The position numbers and the translations under genes were made by a program. This document shows, one piece after another, positions 38,160-49,310 of a stretch of DNA of 64,000 bases. The DNA is from Dolomedes plantarius. Its lineage: Eukaryota > Arthropoda > Arachnida > Araneae > Dolomedidae. The stretch covers positions 159,176,989 to 159,240,988 of the forward strand of contig OU015499.1 in assembly GCA_907164885.2 (NCBI GenBank). Direction: 5' to 3'. The first letter of the stretch is position 1. Each line of letters starts with the position of its first letter. The notes beneath the pieces were generated by a model, which worked only from the letters and a program-made list of their open reading frames with translations, ran no database searches and was not told where the DNA came from.

Positions 38160-41100
38160 CTTCAAATAAGCAGGAGGTTGTCTAAGGCGAACAGGTCGCA
38201 ATGGTGGAGTGTCCAAGTTCGTTTCAGCTATGTCTCCTGATGAGATAGCTGAGTCATTTACTGGCTGCACTTCAGAATCCAGTAAGAAGCTTTTTTCGTT
38301 AACCCCTTCGTCGTTAGAGAAATTGGTAGGATCTCCTTTAGGAGCTAAATGCCTAAGAGAAACGGTTGTCTCTCCGCAAGTTTTACATGAGCGTAATCAG
38401 GGTTTGCCTCAATTAGTTCAACTTCTTGGACAAGTGGTTCATATTTGTTCGTACGCACCTGATTTCTCATTAGAACTGGACCTGGCTGAGTAAGCCACGT
38501 AGGGATAGAACAGCCATTATGTGATCTCCGAGAGTGAGAAAACATTCGCTCGTGGGGAGTAGCATTAGTTGTAGTACACAACAAAGAGCGAATGGAATGA
38601 AGGGCAGACTGCACAACTCCTTCCCACTGTTCAGTCCTCATGTTATTAGACCTTAAAGCAAGTTGTATGGTCTTCCAAATTATTCCGTTATAGCGTTCCA
38701 CTTGTCAATTTCCAGCTGGATTGTAAGGGGTCGTACGGCTTGTAGCTATTCCATGAGATGTTAAGAAAGATTTCAACTCGCGAGACATGAAAGCTGATCC
38801 ACTGTCAGAGTGAATGAATGATGGCATTCCGAAGATGGAAAAAATATTCTGTAAATTCGATATTACAGTAGTTGCAGAAATATCACTACAAGGGATGGCA
38901 AATGGAAATCTTGAAAATTCATCAACAATGGTCAAGATATAACGGTTTCTTGAAGCACTAGGGAGGGGTCCCTTAAAGTCCAGATTCAGCCTTTCAAATG
39001 GGGATGTAGCTTTCACAAGCGTTCCTAAATTTTTGCAAAATCTGGGCTTCAATTCACTACAAACCAAGCAAGAATTTGTGACTTTCCTCACATCGTCTAA
39101 AGAAAATGGAAGATTCTTACAACGAATCCAGTGGTGCATTCGTGTAACTCCTGGATGACACAGAGAGTTGTGCAACTCACTTAAATCTACTCGGGAGGTT
39201 ACAGCCCCTGTAATGCGAGATAATGTATCGGCAATTATGTTTTGTTTTCCCGGACGATAAATTATGTCAAACTTAAAACTTGCCAGTTCAAGTCTCCAAC
39301 GGATTAATTTTTCATTTTTAATCTTGCTGCTATGTCTCTGATCAAACACAAAAGAGACAGCTTGTTGATCCGTGAAAACTTCGAAATGCTTTCCCATCAA
39401 GAAATGTCTCCAATGGCGCAGAGACTCGACGATAGCATATGCCTCTTTTTCTGGGGATGAATGCTTCTGCTCAGACGTGTTCAAAGTTCTTGAGAAAAAG
39501 GCAACCGGACGGCCAGCTTGACTTAATATAGCTCCAATTGCAAAGTCTGATGAGTCAGTTTCGACTCTAAATGGAATGTCGTCTTCGATTGCGGCCAAAG
39601 TAGCATTAGCCACATCCTCTTTGAGCATATTAAATGCAGACACAGCCTCTTCAGAGAGAGGAAACTGTTTCTTCCCCAGCAAAGGGCGTATTTTTTCTGA
39701 GAACTTTGAGATCCACCGGAAATAATGGGCAAACATACCCAAAGCACGTTGTAAAGCCGAGGAGTGTCTAGGGACAGGCATATCCATCAAAGGTTTCAGT
39801 CGTTCAGGATCGGGTCTAATTTTACGATCACTTACGATGTAACCCAGCAACTGGACCGAATTAGCTGAATAATTACACTTTTCTTCATTAAGGGTCAAAT
39901 TATATTTCTTCACCACAGCTAAGAATTTTTTTAGGTTATCATCATGTTCCCTTTGATCTTTGCCACAAACAGTAACATCATCGATGAATGGATACGTAAG
40001 ATCAACTCCTTCATCCTCGATAATTTTGTCAATGACTCTCTGAAAACATGTTACACCATTTGTAACACCGAAAGGGACACGCAAGAAATGATACAATTTA
40101 CCACAAGCTTCAAAAGCTGTATAATGTCTTTCGCTGTCAAGAATAGGAATTTGGTGATAAGCACTTCGGGGATCGATCTTACTGAATACTTTGTTTTTTG
40201 AAATTTTTAATATTATATCTTCGATCTTAGGCAGAGGGTAAGCATCTAATAAAGTGAATTTGTTAATTGTCTGTGAGTAGTCAATTACCATTCTGGGTTT
40301 GTGATTTTCTCCTCTAATCACAAATGCTTGAGCTCTCCATGGAGAGTTACTCGATTCAATGACACCTTCTTGAAGAAGTTTCTGAATTTCCTTAGTCAAA
40401 AAATTATTGTCTTCATACGTATGACGTCTTGACTTAGTAACTACCGGTTTACAATCTGGATTCAAATTTGAAAAAAGTGATACGGGAGGCACTTGTGCAA
40501 CAGCTAAAGAACAAATTGTTAGGGGAGGTTTGTTACCCTCAAATCCAATCTCTACAGATGAATGTCCTTTTAGGATGTCATGACCTATCAATACATCGGT
40601 GCACAGGTCTTTCATAATTAACAGTTCCGCATCCTGATAAGTGAAATTTTCTATTCTTAAGTTTACTTTGCAACAACCTACTGCTTCAGTAACCATAGAG
40701 GAATTAGCCATCGATATTTTCCCCAAATATGGTTCTATTTTGACTTTACATTTAGCTACATGTTTCTCATTCAAAAAACTTAGGGAGCTCCCCGTGTCGA
40801 TTAAGGCATTAAGCTGAATATGGTTGACTGATGCCCTAATTATTGACTTCTGAAGGCAATGAACAGCTCCAGAAACAGATGCCAGTGTGTTTGTACATGC
40901 TGTCACCGTAGGGTTTCTAGCAGACCTCGCTTTACAAACCCGTTGATAGTGTCCCTTTTTGCCACACTTTCTACACATGGCATCTCTGGCCGGGAAAAGG
41001 CTTCTGGAATGAAGATCGTTTCCGCAGAAAAAACATTTTTGAAATTTTGGTGAGGAAGCAGCTGATGTAGGTAGAGTTTCATCTACCTGAAAAGAACGAT

Positions 41101-41737
41101 CTTCAACCACCGCAGACAACGCAGAATTGGAATGTTCCAAATACGAGGCCGCCTGAACTTCAGCCGATTCAAGGGCTCTGGCTTGTTCAAAAGCTTGATC
41201 CAGAGTCATACAAGTATTCTCAAGGAGTCGTTGACGGATACGCGGGCACCTTAATCCCCGTATGAAAGCATCACGGATATAATCTTTGCGATAATCTTCC
41301 GCTTTAACATCAGTAAATCCGCAATCTTTGCTCAGTTGGTTCAGGATTTGTAAGTATTCGCCTACTGTTTCACCTGTTTGTTGATTTCGCATCGACAAGC
41401 AATGTCTAGCGAATATAATATTTCGTTTCTTAATGTACAACTTATCCAGAATTGAAACTGCTTCTGTATAATCTGTGCAATCATTTATGAACTGAAACAC
41501 GGTCGAACTAACATAATTGCACAGTAGAGGTAATTTATTATCTTCTCCGATGTTTGTTATTGTTGCAAGGAAGTTTTCGAAAGTCTTTTTCCAATGGCTC
41601 CATTTTTGTTCCGCGTTAGCGTACGTAGGATCAATATCAAATCGTTCTGGTTTAAGAAGCTGCTCCATGATAAATCGTCCAGCATTCAAAATTTCAACAA
41701 AAAAAATAGTTATTAAAATTGTGCTATTTAAAAACAC
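38160..41737 (-). pseudogene. Gag-Pol polyprotein of the gypsy element, two disabling changes
   Basis: A single frame encodes, by residue: gag-like region (~24-200; MEQLLKPERF is a plausible true start at residue 24); two knuckles (CFFCGN... atypical, CRKCGKKGHYQRVC at 255-268); protease with DTGS (314-317); reverse transcriptase (~445-635) with FIDD at 584-587; RNase H (~720-840; VETDSSDFAIG, FTDQQAV); integrase zinc domain (CLVC 890-893) and catalytic core with Asp at ~920 (NLDFKG) and ~978 (HSDSG). The stop TGA at 38705-38707 falls just before the QVERYNG segment with the catalytic Glu. A frameshift near 38365-38375 precedes the C-terminal tail, which ends YLKGYVRD near 38148. A fused gag-pol without env suggests a non-infectious retrotransposon. 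Confidence 0.9.
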
Positions 41738-41885
41738 TAATAACAGGTTAGAGAGAGAACTAAGCTTTTAATAACTATTTTGTAGACATACATCATGCAA
41801 CGATCGAATGTACAAAAAACTTTGATGCGATGCCAAATACAAAACAAGATAACGTGTTGCCACAAAACAAGGAAATAATATCACA
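41720..41885 (-). repeat. 5' LTR (166 bp)
   Basis: The upstream LTR in the element's orientation. At 166 bp it is unusually short for a gypsy-type element. Confidence 0.9.
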
Positions 41886-41890
41886 CTGTT

Positions 41891-42820
41891 GTAGTGAGAT
41901 TTCACTCCAAAATGCCAATTTTTGCATTTTTCTCCCTTCAAGTCTTCAGTTTGTTCTGTACGGAAGCTATACACTGCAGGTATGCAAGATGCTTTATATT
42001 CATAGCAATGAAAATGCGAGGGCAGGGAAAGCTGATGAAGAGGTTAGTATGTCCGAGGTTCCTTAATCATTGTAACGTGTTCTTCCAGGACTGTTTTCTG
42101 GTACATCTTTCCCCCTACGCTCTCTTGCATTAGAGTTTTGTCCTTCCTTCCGCCAAAATAAAGTCTCTTCAGTGGTTCCAGCTGTCTTTCATTTCCTTGT
42201 TGTTATTCTTTCCGAATTTTTTCCCTCTCTCTTCTTATTTTATGTCTATCAATTACAATTAAAGTGTCTGTTTCGGTAATCATCCCCAAATATTCCAAAA
42301 CAGTGCTTGCAATGATGGCTCCAGCCCGATCTGAATCTCCAGTTCTGTCACAAGCTATAGCTACTGCCTACTGCTGGGTATCGACTTGATCGTAACGTCT
42401 TTTTCCCTTCAGATTGAGTCATCCTGGATGTGGATGGGGAAGGCTTCAAGTAATCTGTGTCACTATCGGAGTTATGTGGATCCAAGTCAGAATCTGGATC
42501 AGGAAATATGAGCCTACATGGAGTAACAGATGGCGAAACGTTTATTTTAAGACTTAATGTTTCTGTCTCTTTCTGCTTGCTATCGGCTCATTTCCTCAGC
42601 TTTCAGTTTCTTTTAAGTCAACTGCGCCTATGGACATTTGCCTAAGTGCCCGTTGGTCTATAAGAAAAGTTCTTTCTATTTCAGGGTTCCTATTATGCTT
42701 TGCGCAAGAACATTTGTTAAAAGAAACACACTTACATGAAGAAATGTCGAGCAATTTCCGTGAGTCTTTCACGAAGGTTTTAAGCTTCGTTTGTAAAGTT
42801 GTTGTTGACAATGTTTTCAT
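41891..42820 (-). pseudogene. Fragment of an arthropod multicopy protein family, broken
   Basis: Frames on the minus strand give ISSCKCVSFNKCSCAKHNRN (a CKC...CSC cluster), ERTFLIDQRALRQMSIGAVD, then after shifts CDRTGDSDRAGAIIASTVLE, IDRHKIRREREK, LYFGGRKDKTLMQESVGGK and LEEHVTMIKEPRTY. I recall uncharacterised spider proteins with this order of motifs, but cannot verify it. The function is unknown; high copy number suggests a mobile origin. At least three frameshifts are present. The gypsy element inserted at its downstream edge. Confidence 0.5.
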
Positions 42821-43385
42821 GCCAAAATATTTCTTTACCTTTCTGAACGCAGTGTGTCAGCTGCTGCCTTTCTGTATTAAGTTTCAAATTGCCTCTGTAT
42901 TTTATTTAAGAACAAAATGACGAGTTGCATACAAAACAATGGAAATACGTATTTGTAACTCTATGGTAAAAATCTGCTAAAACTCACGGCCGAAATGGAG
43001 ACGGAAGATATTTTTTGTTTTTCCCAAAACTTTTCATACGTGACCTACCCACCAGTACCCAACTTTTCCGCACTAGGGCAAAAACAAAATCGAAAACTTT
43101 TTTTTTACGCTCCGCGCTAATATGCACCCATGTCCATAAATTAAAGATAATTCTGAATCACGCGGAAATCGAACTCAAAATTAAAAATTTCACCTGTAGA
43201 ATTATCACACACTTCTTCAAGAATAATATGCAAATTACAGGAAGCCACCAGATGACGCCAATACTACGTCACAATGACGAGAGTGTAAGAGTGGGGAATA
43301 TAAGGAATGGTGGCAAAGAAGTAAAATTGTTCACAAGCGTTCTGTATGCCGCTCAGTGCCATAACAGAATAGTTATAACACAGAG
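42821..43385. other. Unassigned stretch
   Basis: No recognised gene. Plus-strand frame similarity to a Tc1 transposase begins only at about 43386. Confidence 0.4.
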
Positions 43386-44190
43386 GACGCATGTGGATGA
43401 TTTTTTACGTGGAAGAATTATCGGCCGCCTGGAATGTGGGCGTACTCAGATGGAAGTATCCGAGGAACTTGGAATTGCCCAAAGTGTCATCTCTAGGCTT
43501 TGCAACGATTCCAAGACGATGGAAATGTCAGTAGACGTTACAGTACAGGTCGCCCACGAGTTGCAACGCCGAATGAAGACCGGTAATTGGCAGTAACTAC
43601 CAAAAGAAGCTGACGGAGCACAGCATCCGACCTGTCTCGTCAGCTGTCTGCAGTCACGGGTAGCACAGTTTCAAGGCAAACCGTGTACAGACGTTTGGGA
43701 AATATTGGTCTATATGCTCGCAGGCCGGTCAGATGTGTTCCGCTCACGGCAACTCACTGTCGGCAGCGATTAGCCTGGAGTATGTGGACATCGTCACAGT
43801 GGGCTTGTGCGATGTTTTCCGACGAGTCCAGGTTTAGTTTGCAGTATTATTCACGTCGGACTTGCATATGGAGAACGTCAAGTACCCGTTACCACCAAGA
43901 CAACATCATTGAACGACACCGCTACGGTGGTGCAGGATTGCTCGTTTGGGGTGGAATTATTCTGGGCTCCAGATCAGATCTGCTTGTTCAAATCGGAAAC
44001 CATGAACGGCCACATTTATCGGGACATCATTCTGGAACAACATGTACGTTTGTTTAGGGGTGCCATGGGCGCAGAATTTGTGTTTATGGATGACAACGCC
44101 TGTCCTCACCGAGCAAACATCGTAAACGAATGCCTTGAATCTGAGGATATCACCCGTGTGGAATGGCCAGTATTCTCACTTGACATCCCC
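43386..44190 (+). pseudogene. Tc1 transposase fragment, lost before the last catalytic residue
   Basis: Plus-strand frames read DDFLRGRIIGRLECGRTQME and VSEELGIAQSVISRL (helix-turn-helix), QTVYRRLGNIGLYARRPVR, CAMFSDESRFSLQYYSRRTC (first Asp) and EFVFMDDNACPHRANIVNEC (second Asp). The sequence breaks off at VEWPVFSLD, where the SPDLNPIE motif should be completed, and runs into a different repeat at about 44190. At least three frameshifts. No TIR was identified at its 5' side. Confidence 0.75.
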
Positions 44191-44276
44191 TAGAAATAAG
44201 CCCCAATGCGTCTTTTCGGCAAAAATTGATATAAGACCCGGTCTTATTTTCGGGGAAACACGGTATGTACAAATAA
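44190..44276. mobile_element. MITE fragment with an ATAAGACC/GGTCTTAT palindrome
   Basis: This short block has AATAAGCCCCAATGCGTCTT, the palindrome at 44231-44247, and TTCGGGGAAACACGGTA. It resembles a dispersed MITE that I recall from several animal genomes, but I cannot name it with confidence. It replaces the end of the Tc1 gene. Only one arm seems present. Confidence 0.45.
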
Positions 44277-44336
44277 ATATAATTGTAATTTATAATTATA
44301 CAATCATATGTAAGTATAATTACATTTATAATTAAA

Positions 44337-45007
44337 CTAGCTGAAAACCCGCACTTCGCTACGGAGTACATTCAAATTAAATACAACGGTTAATGTATGC
44401 AATTAATGCCAAAAAAAATAAATATATACGTATATATATTTAAAATAAATACGACGATCAAGATATACAATTGATGTAGAAAAAAAAATATATATTTATA
44501 AAAAAATCGTAAAGGATATTTTTATAGACAAAATAATGTCCAATCGTCTGTCGCATTAGCAAGAAAAAATATTTTTTTGTCTATTTAGTGGTTATGCACG
44601 TGACGATAAATTTATTTAAAGTACCAGAAAAGAAGTCACGTGATCGGCATTTAATAAATTAAATTCTAAAAATGAATCTTTAAAAATTCACCAAAAATCA
44701 GAAAATAGAGGTAAAGATTCGAAAAAGACCTCATTTCAAAGCAAGTTTTATGTTCTTTCTCGTGATATAAATTTTATAACCCTCAAATTATTATTTGAAA
44801 TGCAAACTTTAAAAAAAGTTACTAAAACAGCTTAAAAATTTAACTTTAAAAAATCTAAGAAGAATTTTTCAAAAATCTCTCTTAGTGCACCCCTACACTA
44901 TAAGAAGAATCTCCACGCAAAATTTCAGCCCTTTAGGTCCAGCGGTTTTGTCTGTGCGTTGTATGTCAGTCAGTGAGTCAGTTACGGAACTGTTTTATAT
45001 ATATAGA
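44337..45007 (-). mobile_element. Helitron-like element copy 3, complete (671 bp)
   Basis: On the minus strand it starts TCTATATATATAAAACAG and ends CAGCTAG between host A and T. The body matches copy 2 throughout. Confidence 0.75.
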
Positions 45008-45022
45008 TAAGTTTATGTATAA

Positions 45023-45094
45023 CTAGCTGAAAACCCGCGCTTCGCTACGGAGTACATTCAAATTAAATGCAACGGTCAATGGATGCAATTAATG

Positions 45095-45140
<46 letters not shown>

Positions 45141-45712
45141 ATAAATACGACGATCAATATATACAATTGACGTAGGAAAAAAATATATATTTATAAAAAA
45201 ATCGTAAGGGATATTTTTATAGACAAAATAATGACCAATCGTCTGCCGCATTAGCAAGAAAAAAAATATCATTTTGTCTATTTAGTTGTTATGCGCGTGA
45301 CGATAAATTTATTTAAAGTACCAGAAAACGAAGTCACGTGATCGGCATTTAATAAATTAAATTCTAAAAATGAATCTTTAAAAATTCACCAAAAATCAGG
45401 AAATGGAGGTAAAAATTCGAAAAAAATTTCATTTTGAAGGAATTTTTAGGATCTTTCTCGTGATATAAATTTTATAACCCTGAATGTATTATTTTAAATG
45501 CAAACGTAAAAAAAGTTTTAAAAACAGCTTAAAAATTTAATTTAAAAAAATCTTTGAAGAATTTTTTTTAAATGTTTCTTAGTGCACCCTTACACTATTA
45601 GAAGAATCGCCATGCAACATTTCAGCCCTTTAGGTCCAGCGGTTTGGTCTGTGCGTTGTATGTCAGTCAGTGACTAAATGAGTCAGTTACGGAACTGTTT
45701 TATATATATAGA
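45023..45712 (-). mobile_element. Helitron-like element copy 4, complete (690 bp)
   Basis: Same ends and orientation as copy 3, from which only 15 bp (45008-45022) separate it. It carries a (TA)n of about 36 bp near its 3' end (45098-45134). Confidence 0.75.
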
Positions 45713-45714
45713 TA

Positions 45715-46236
45715 CTATCTACCAATAAGTATTTGGACACCCATGCAAGTGACGATACCCGCGGTCCTGAAATACATCACGCTCTCCGCCGTTAAATATC
45801 GTGTAAGAAACAACATTGGCATGAGTCTCAGGCAAGATGCCACGAAGTGCAGGTTTATCTGTTTTCGAGAAAGGTGTTACCGTCGGGTATCGCAGAAATG
45901 GCCGATCCTTAGGGACATATCACCGAGCTGAATTACCCAAAATCGACAGTGGCCTATGTGTTTGTGACGTGGAAGGTGAACGGTGATTGTTGGGATGTGC
46001 CCCGAGTCGGCAGACCCACAAAACTGGTAGATAGAGACCGACGGGTACTGTCCAGGGAAATTCGGAAGAACCGCACCCAGTTGATGACCCACATACTCCA
46101 GAAGTTTGAACAGGCATCCGGGAGTGTTGTTTCGGTGAATACCGTCCGTAAGGATGCACATCTGCTTGGTTTTGATGGTCGTGCTATCGCCCATAAGCCT
46201 TTGATCACAAAGGTGAACATGTTTCAAATGTTCTAA
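45715..46236 (+). pseudogene. Tc1-like N-terminal fragment (DNA-binding half)
   Basis: The left terminus CTATCTACCAATAAGTATTT follows a TA directly beside Helitron copy 4. From an ATG at 45837 a frame starts MPRSAGLS, shifts, and continues PKSTVAYVFVTWKVNGDC, RVGRPTKLVDRDRRVLSREI and DAHLLGFDGRAIAHKPLITK, typical of the N-terminal two-thirds of a Tc1 DNA-binding domain. No catalytic DDE region follows, so the element is truncated near 46230. Confidence 0.65.
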
Positions 46237-46500
46237 AAGATCTTCTGAATCACTGTCTTCATCAGAAGAACCTGCATTAACCAGGAGTTTCCTCTTGACT
46301 GCCACATTAATCCTCTTAGCCTTCTCACTGGAGTATCTTTTAGTTTCTGCCTTTTTCTTGTCGACTCTCCAATCTCGAACAGAGTAGAGTTGAGTGACTG
46401 AAATGCCTCATGCTGAGTGCAAAATGGTAGCTCATGCATATCAGTTTCCATATCAAACTCACCTTGCTGGTCTCTGATAAATCCTCTCTCAATCTTTCAC
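46233..46500 (-). other. Short minus-strand coding-like fragment, family unknown
   Basis: Two overlapping minus-strand frames include AVKRKLLVNAGSSDEDSDSE (acidic run) and QQGEFDMETDMHELPF. An AAGGTGAGT sequence near 46460-46470 resembles a splice donor. The fragment sits between a truncated Tc1 and a pogo-like element. I do not recognise it. Confidence 0.3.
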
Positions 46501-46539
46501 TTTTTAACTTTGATAGTTCTTTTCTACAATTATTACATA

Positions 46540-47524
46540 CAGTGATTTCCGCTTATAAGAATCACGTTTGTTATTACTGTTTTTGATTCTTATAAGCGGT
46601 TGATTCTTATAGCCGAAATTTAGGTTTTTGGACAGGAACACACACACCTATATATATATATATATATTAGATAGTTTACAATAAAATACCCTTTAATTTA
46701 CGTTAATTATCTTTTATTAAAATTATTTTTTATAATTTTAAAAATACAACTTAATTTCTAGACCTATAAGTAGATACCCATGATTATAGTAAGAGAAAAA
46801 AAATCCAATATTTGTTACCACATACCTTCTTAACATTTTTAACATTCCAGCTACAGGAAGGGAGCAAGAAAAAGTTTTCTATGGTAGTTTAACGTAACGA
46901 AGTTTTCAGGAGGCTGTTGATACCTCTTTCAATACTAATAGTCTCAGACGAAGATTCACCTTCTAGCTTACGTTTCACGGTTTGATAACGTGCTGAATCT
47001 ACTAATGTCACGTTTGTCTAAGTGATAGTGGCCGTGGACATTTCGCCGAAGATTTATGTGTTTCAGGGTCTAGGAAGCAGCAACCAGGATGTGGGAGGTG
47101 GGAAAAAAAGAGTCCCTATTTTTGTTTGTCAGTGGAGAAAAGTGAAATCGGACCCGGACGGGTAAAGATGCCCCCGGGTCAAGCTAATAGGACAGTGTAG
47201 TGCTAAAGCGTTAAAGGAGAAACTATTATGTTATGTCTAACAAAGAAAGGGATGCATTTTACGAGTGTATTCCATCCCATCTTATCACTCTTTCTTTTAA
47301 AAATATTAAAGAAAGAACTTTGTGCCTTTTGAGGGTTTAAGTGACTTTTCTGGAAAAATGAAAGGAAAGCGAAGAGTGTAAAGTGATTCTTAAAACCGGT
47401 GGATTGATTCTTTAAAGCGAAAATTTTAACATGGAAATAATACATTTGTTTTCGTTTTCGCGATATTGATTCTTATAAACGGTTGATTCTTATAACCACT
47501 GATCACTATAAGCGGTGGTTACTG
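46540..47524. mobile_element. Pogo-like element 2 (985 bp)
   Basis: It begins CAGTGATTTCCGCTTATAAG and ends with the complement of CAGTAACCACCGCTTATAG, with TA on both sides (46538-46539, 47525-47526). It is homologous to the element at 29688-30817 but lacks its extra ~90 bp hairpin block. No transposase. Confidence 0.8.
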
Positions 47525-47651
47525 TACTTTTGAAATTTCTGGTGTTCCTGGGACCAACAAGCACATCTACTGAGACACAGCCCTCAACCTTTATCTCACA
47601 TGACACTGATTAAGTTCTTTAAATGGGTTAAATCAGTTCATATATGAAAGA

Positions 47652-48335
47652 CTAGCTGAAAACCCGCGCTTCGCTACGGAGTACATTCAAATTAAATGCA
47701 ACGGTCAATGTATGCAATTAATGCCAATATATATATATATATTTATAATAAATACGACAATCAATATATACAATTGACGTAGGAAAAAAAAAATATATTT
47801 ATAAAAAAATCGTAAGGGATATTTTTATAGACAAAATAATGTCCAATCGTCTGCAGCATTAGCAAGAAAAAAAAATATCATTTTGTCTATTTAGTTGTTA
47901 TGCGCGTGACGATAAATTTATTTAAAGTACCAGAAAACGAAGTCACGTGATCGGCATTTAATAAATTAAATTCTAAAAATGAATCTTTAAAAATTCACCA
48001 AAAATCAGGAAATGGAGGTAAAAATTCGAAAAAAATTTCATTTTCAAGGAATTTTTATGATCTTTCTCGTGATATAAATTTTATAACCCTCAATGTATTA
48101 TTTTAAATGCAAACGTAAAAAAAATTTAAAAAACAGCTTAAAAATTTAATTTAAAAAAATCTAAGAAGAATTTTTTGAAAAAATCTTTTTTAGTGCACCC
48201 CTACACTATTAGAAGAATCGCCATGCAAAATTTCAGCCCTTTAGGTCCAGCGGTTTGGTCTGTGCGTTGTATGTCAGTCAGTCAGTGAATGAATGAATGA
48301 ATGAGTCAGTTACGGAACTGTTTTATATATATAGA
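47652..48335 (-). mobile_element. Helitron-like element copy 5 (684 bp), 5' end joined to copy 6
   Basis: Same ends as the other copies. Its 5' TCTATATATA directly follows the CTAG of copy 6 with no host base between. Confidence 0.75.
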
Positions 48336-49127
48336 CTAGCTGAAAACCCGCACTTCGCTACAGAGTACATTCAAAGTAAAAACATCTGTGAATGTATGCA
48401 ATTAATGCCAATATATATATAATAAATACGACGATCAATGTATATAATTGATGTAAAATATATATATATTTATAAAAAAATCGTAAGGGATATTTTTATA
48501 GACAAAATAATGTAGAAGAAGATATTCAAATTAAATCTAATATAAAGAATACTAAAGAATATAGTACAGTTAATATAGTACAGTTTCTAGAACATTTCTT
48601 TTACTGTATTTTAATATTTTTTTGGATAATGTCCAATCGTCTGCCGCATTAGCAAGAAAAAAAAAATATTTTTTGTCTATTTAGTTGTTATGCACGTGAC
48701 GATAAATTTATTTAAAGTACCAGAAAAAGAAGTCACGTGATCAGCATTTAATAAATTAAATTCTAAAAATTAATCTTTAAAAATTCACCAAAAATCGGGA
48801 AATGAAGGTAAAGATTCGAAAAAGATTTCATTTTAAAGGAATTTTTATGATCTTTCTCGTGATATAAATTTTATAACCCTCAAATTATTATTTTAAATGC
48901 AAACTTAAAAAAAGTAAAAAAAACAGCTTAAAAATTTAATTTAAAAAAATCTAAGAAGAATTTTTCAAAAATCTCTCTTAGTGCACCCCTACACTATAAG
49001 AAGAATCGCCAAGTAAAATTTCAGCCCTTTAGGTCCAGCGGTTTGGTCTGTGCGTTGTATGTCAGTCAGTCAGTGAATGAATGAATGAATGAATGAGTCA
49101 GTTACGGAACTGTTTTATACATATAGA
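48336..49127 (-). mobile_element. Helitron-like element copy 6 (792 bp), with an internal 112-bp insertion
   Basis: Its 3' CTAG abuts copy 5 and its 5' TC is preceded by host A (complement of 49128). Relative to other copies it holds 48514-48625 as extra sequence, bounded by ATAATGT at 48507-48513 and 48626-48632. Confidence 0.75.
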
Positions 49128-49310
49128 TTTGGCCTTTTCCCTTTAACCATGCATACATACATTAAACTTCTTATATCTCAGGATCCCATAGAGATCCCAG
49201 AATAAGATTTTGAGTGCTGTTAGACGGGGATAGAAACTTATTTTGAGAATTTTTTTCAAAATTTTAAAGTTCCAAATAGATTTTAAAAAAATATTTTTTA
49301 TTAAACCTTA

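Larger units (their letters stand above)
37948..41890 (-). mobile_element. Complete Ty3/gypsy LTR retrotransposon with CTGTT target duplication
   Basis: LTRs at 37953-38119 and 41720-41885 are almost identical (one A-run indel) and start TG / end CA. CTGTT flanks both sides (37948-37952, 41886-41890). One long minus-strand gag-pol frame fills the interior. A G-rich polypurine tract on the coding strand (complement of about 38122-38140) abuts the 3' LTR. No clear primer-binding site was recognised next to the 5' LTR, and there is no env-like frame. Full element length is 3933 bp, short for the group. Near-identical LTRs indicate recent insertion. Confidence 0.92.
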
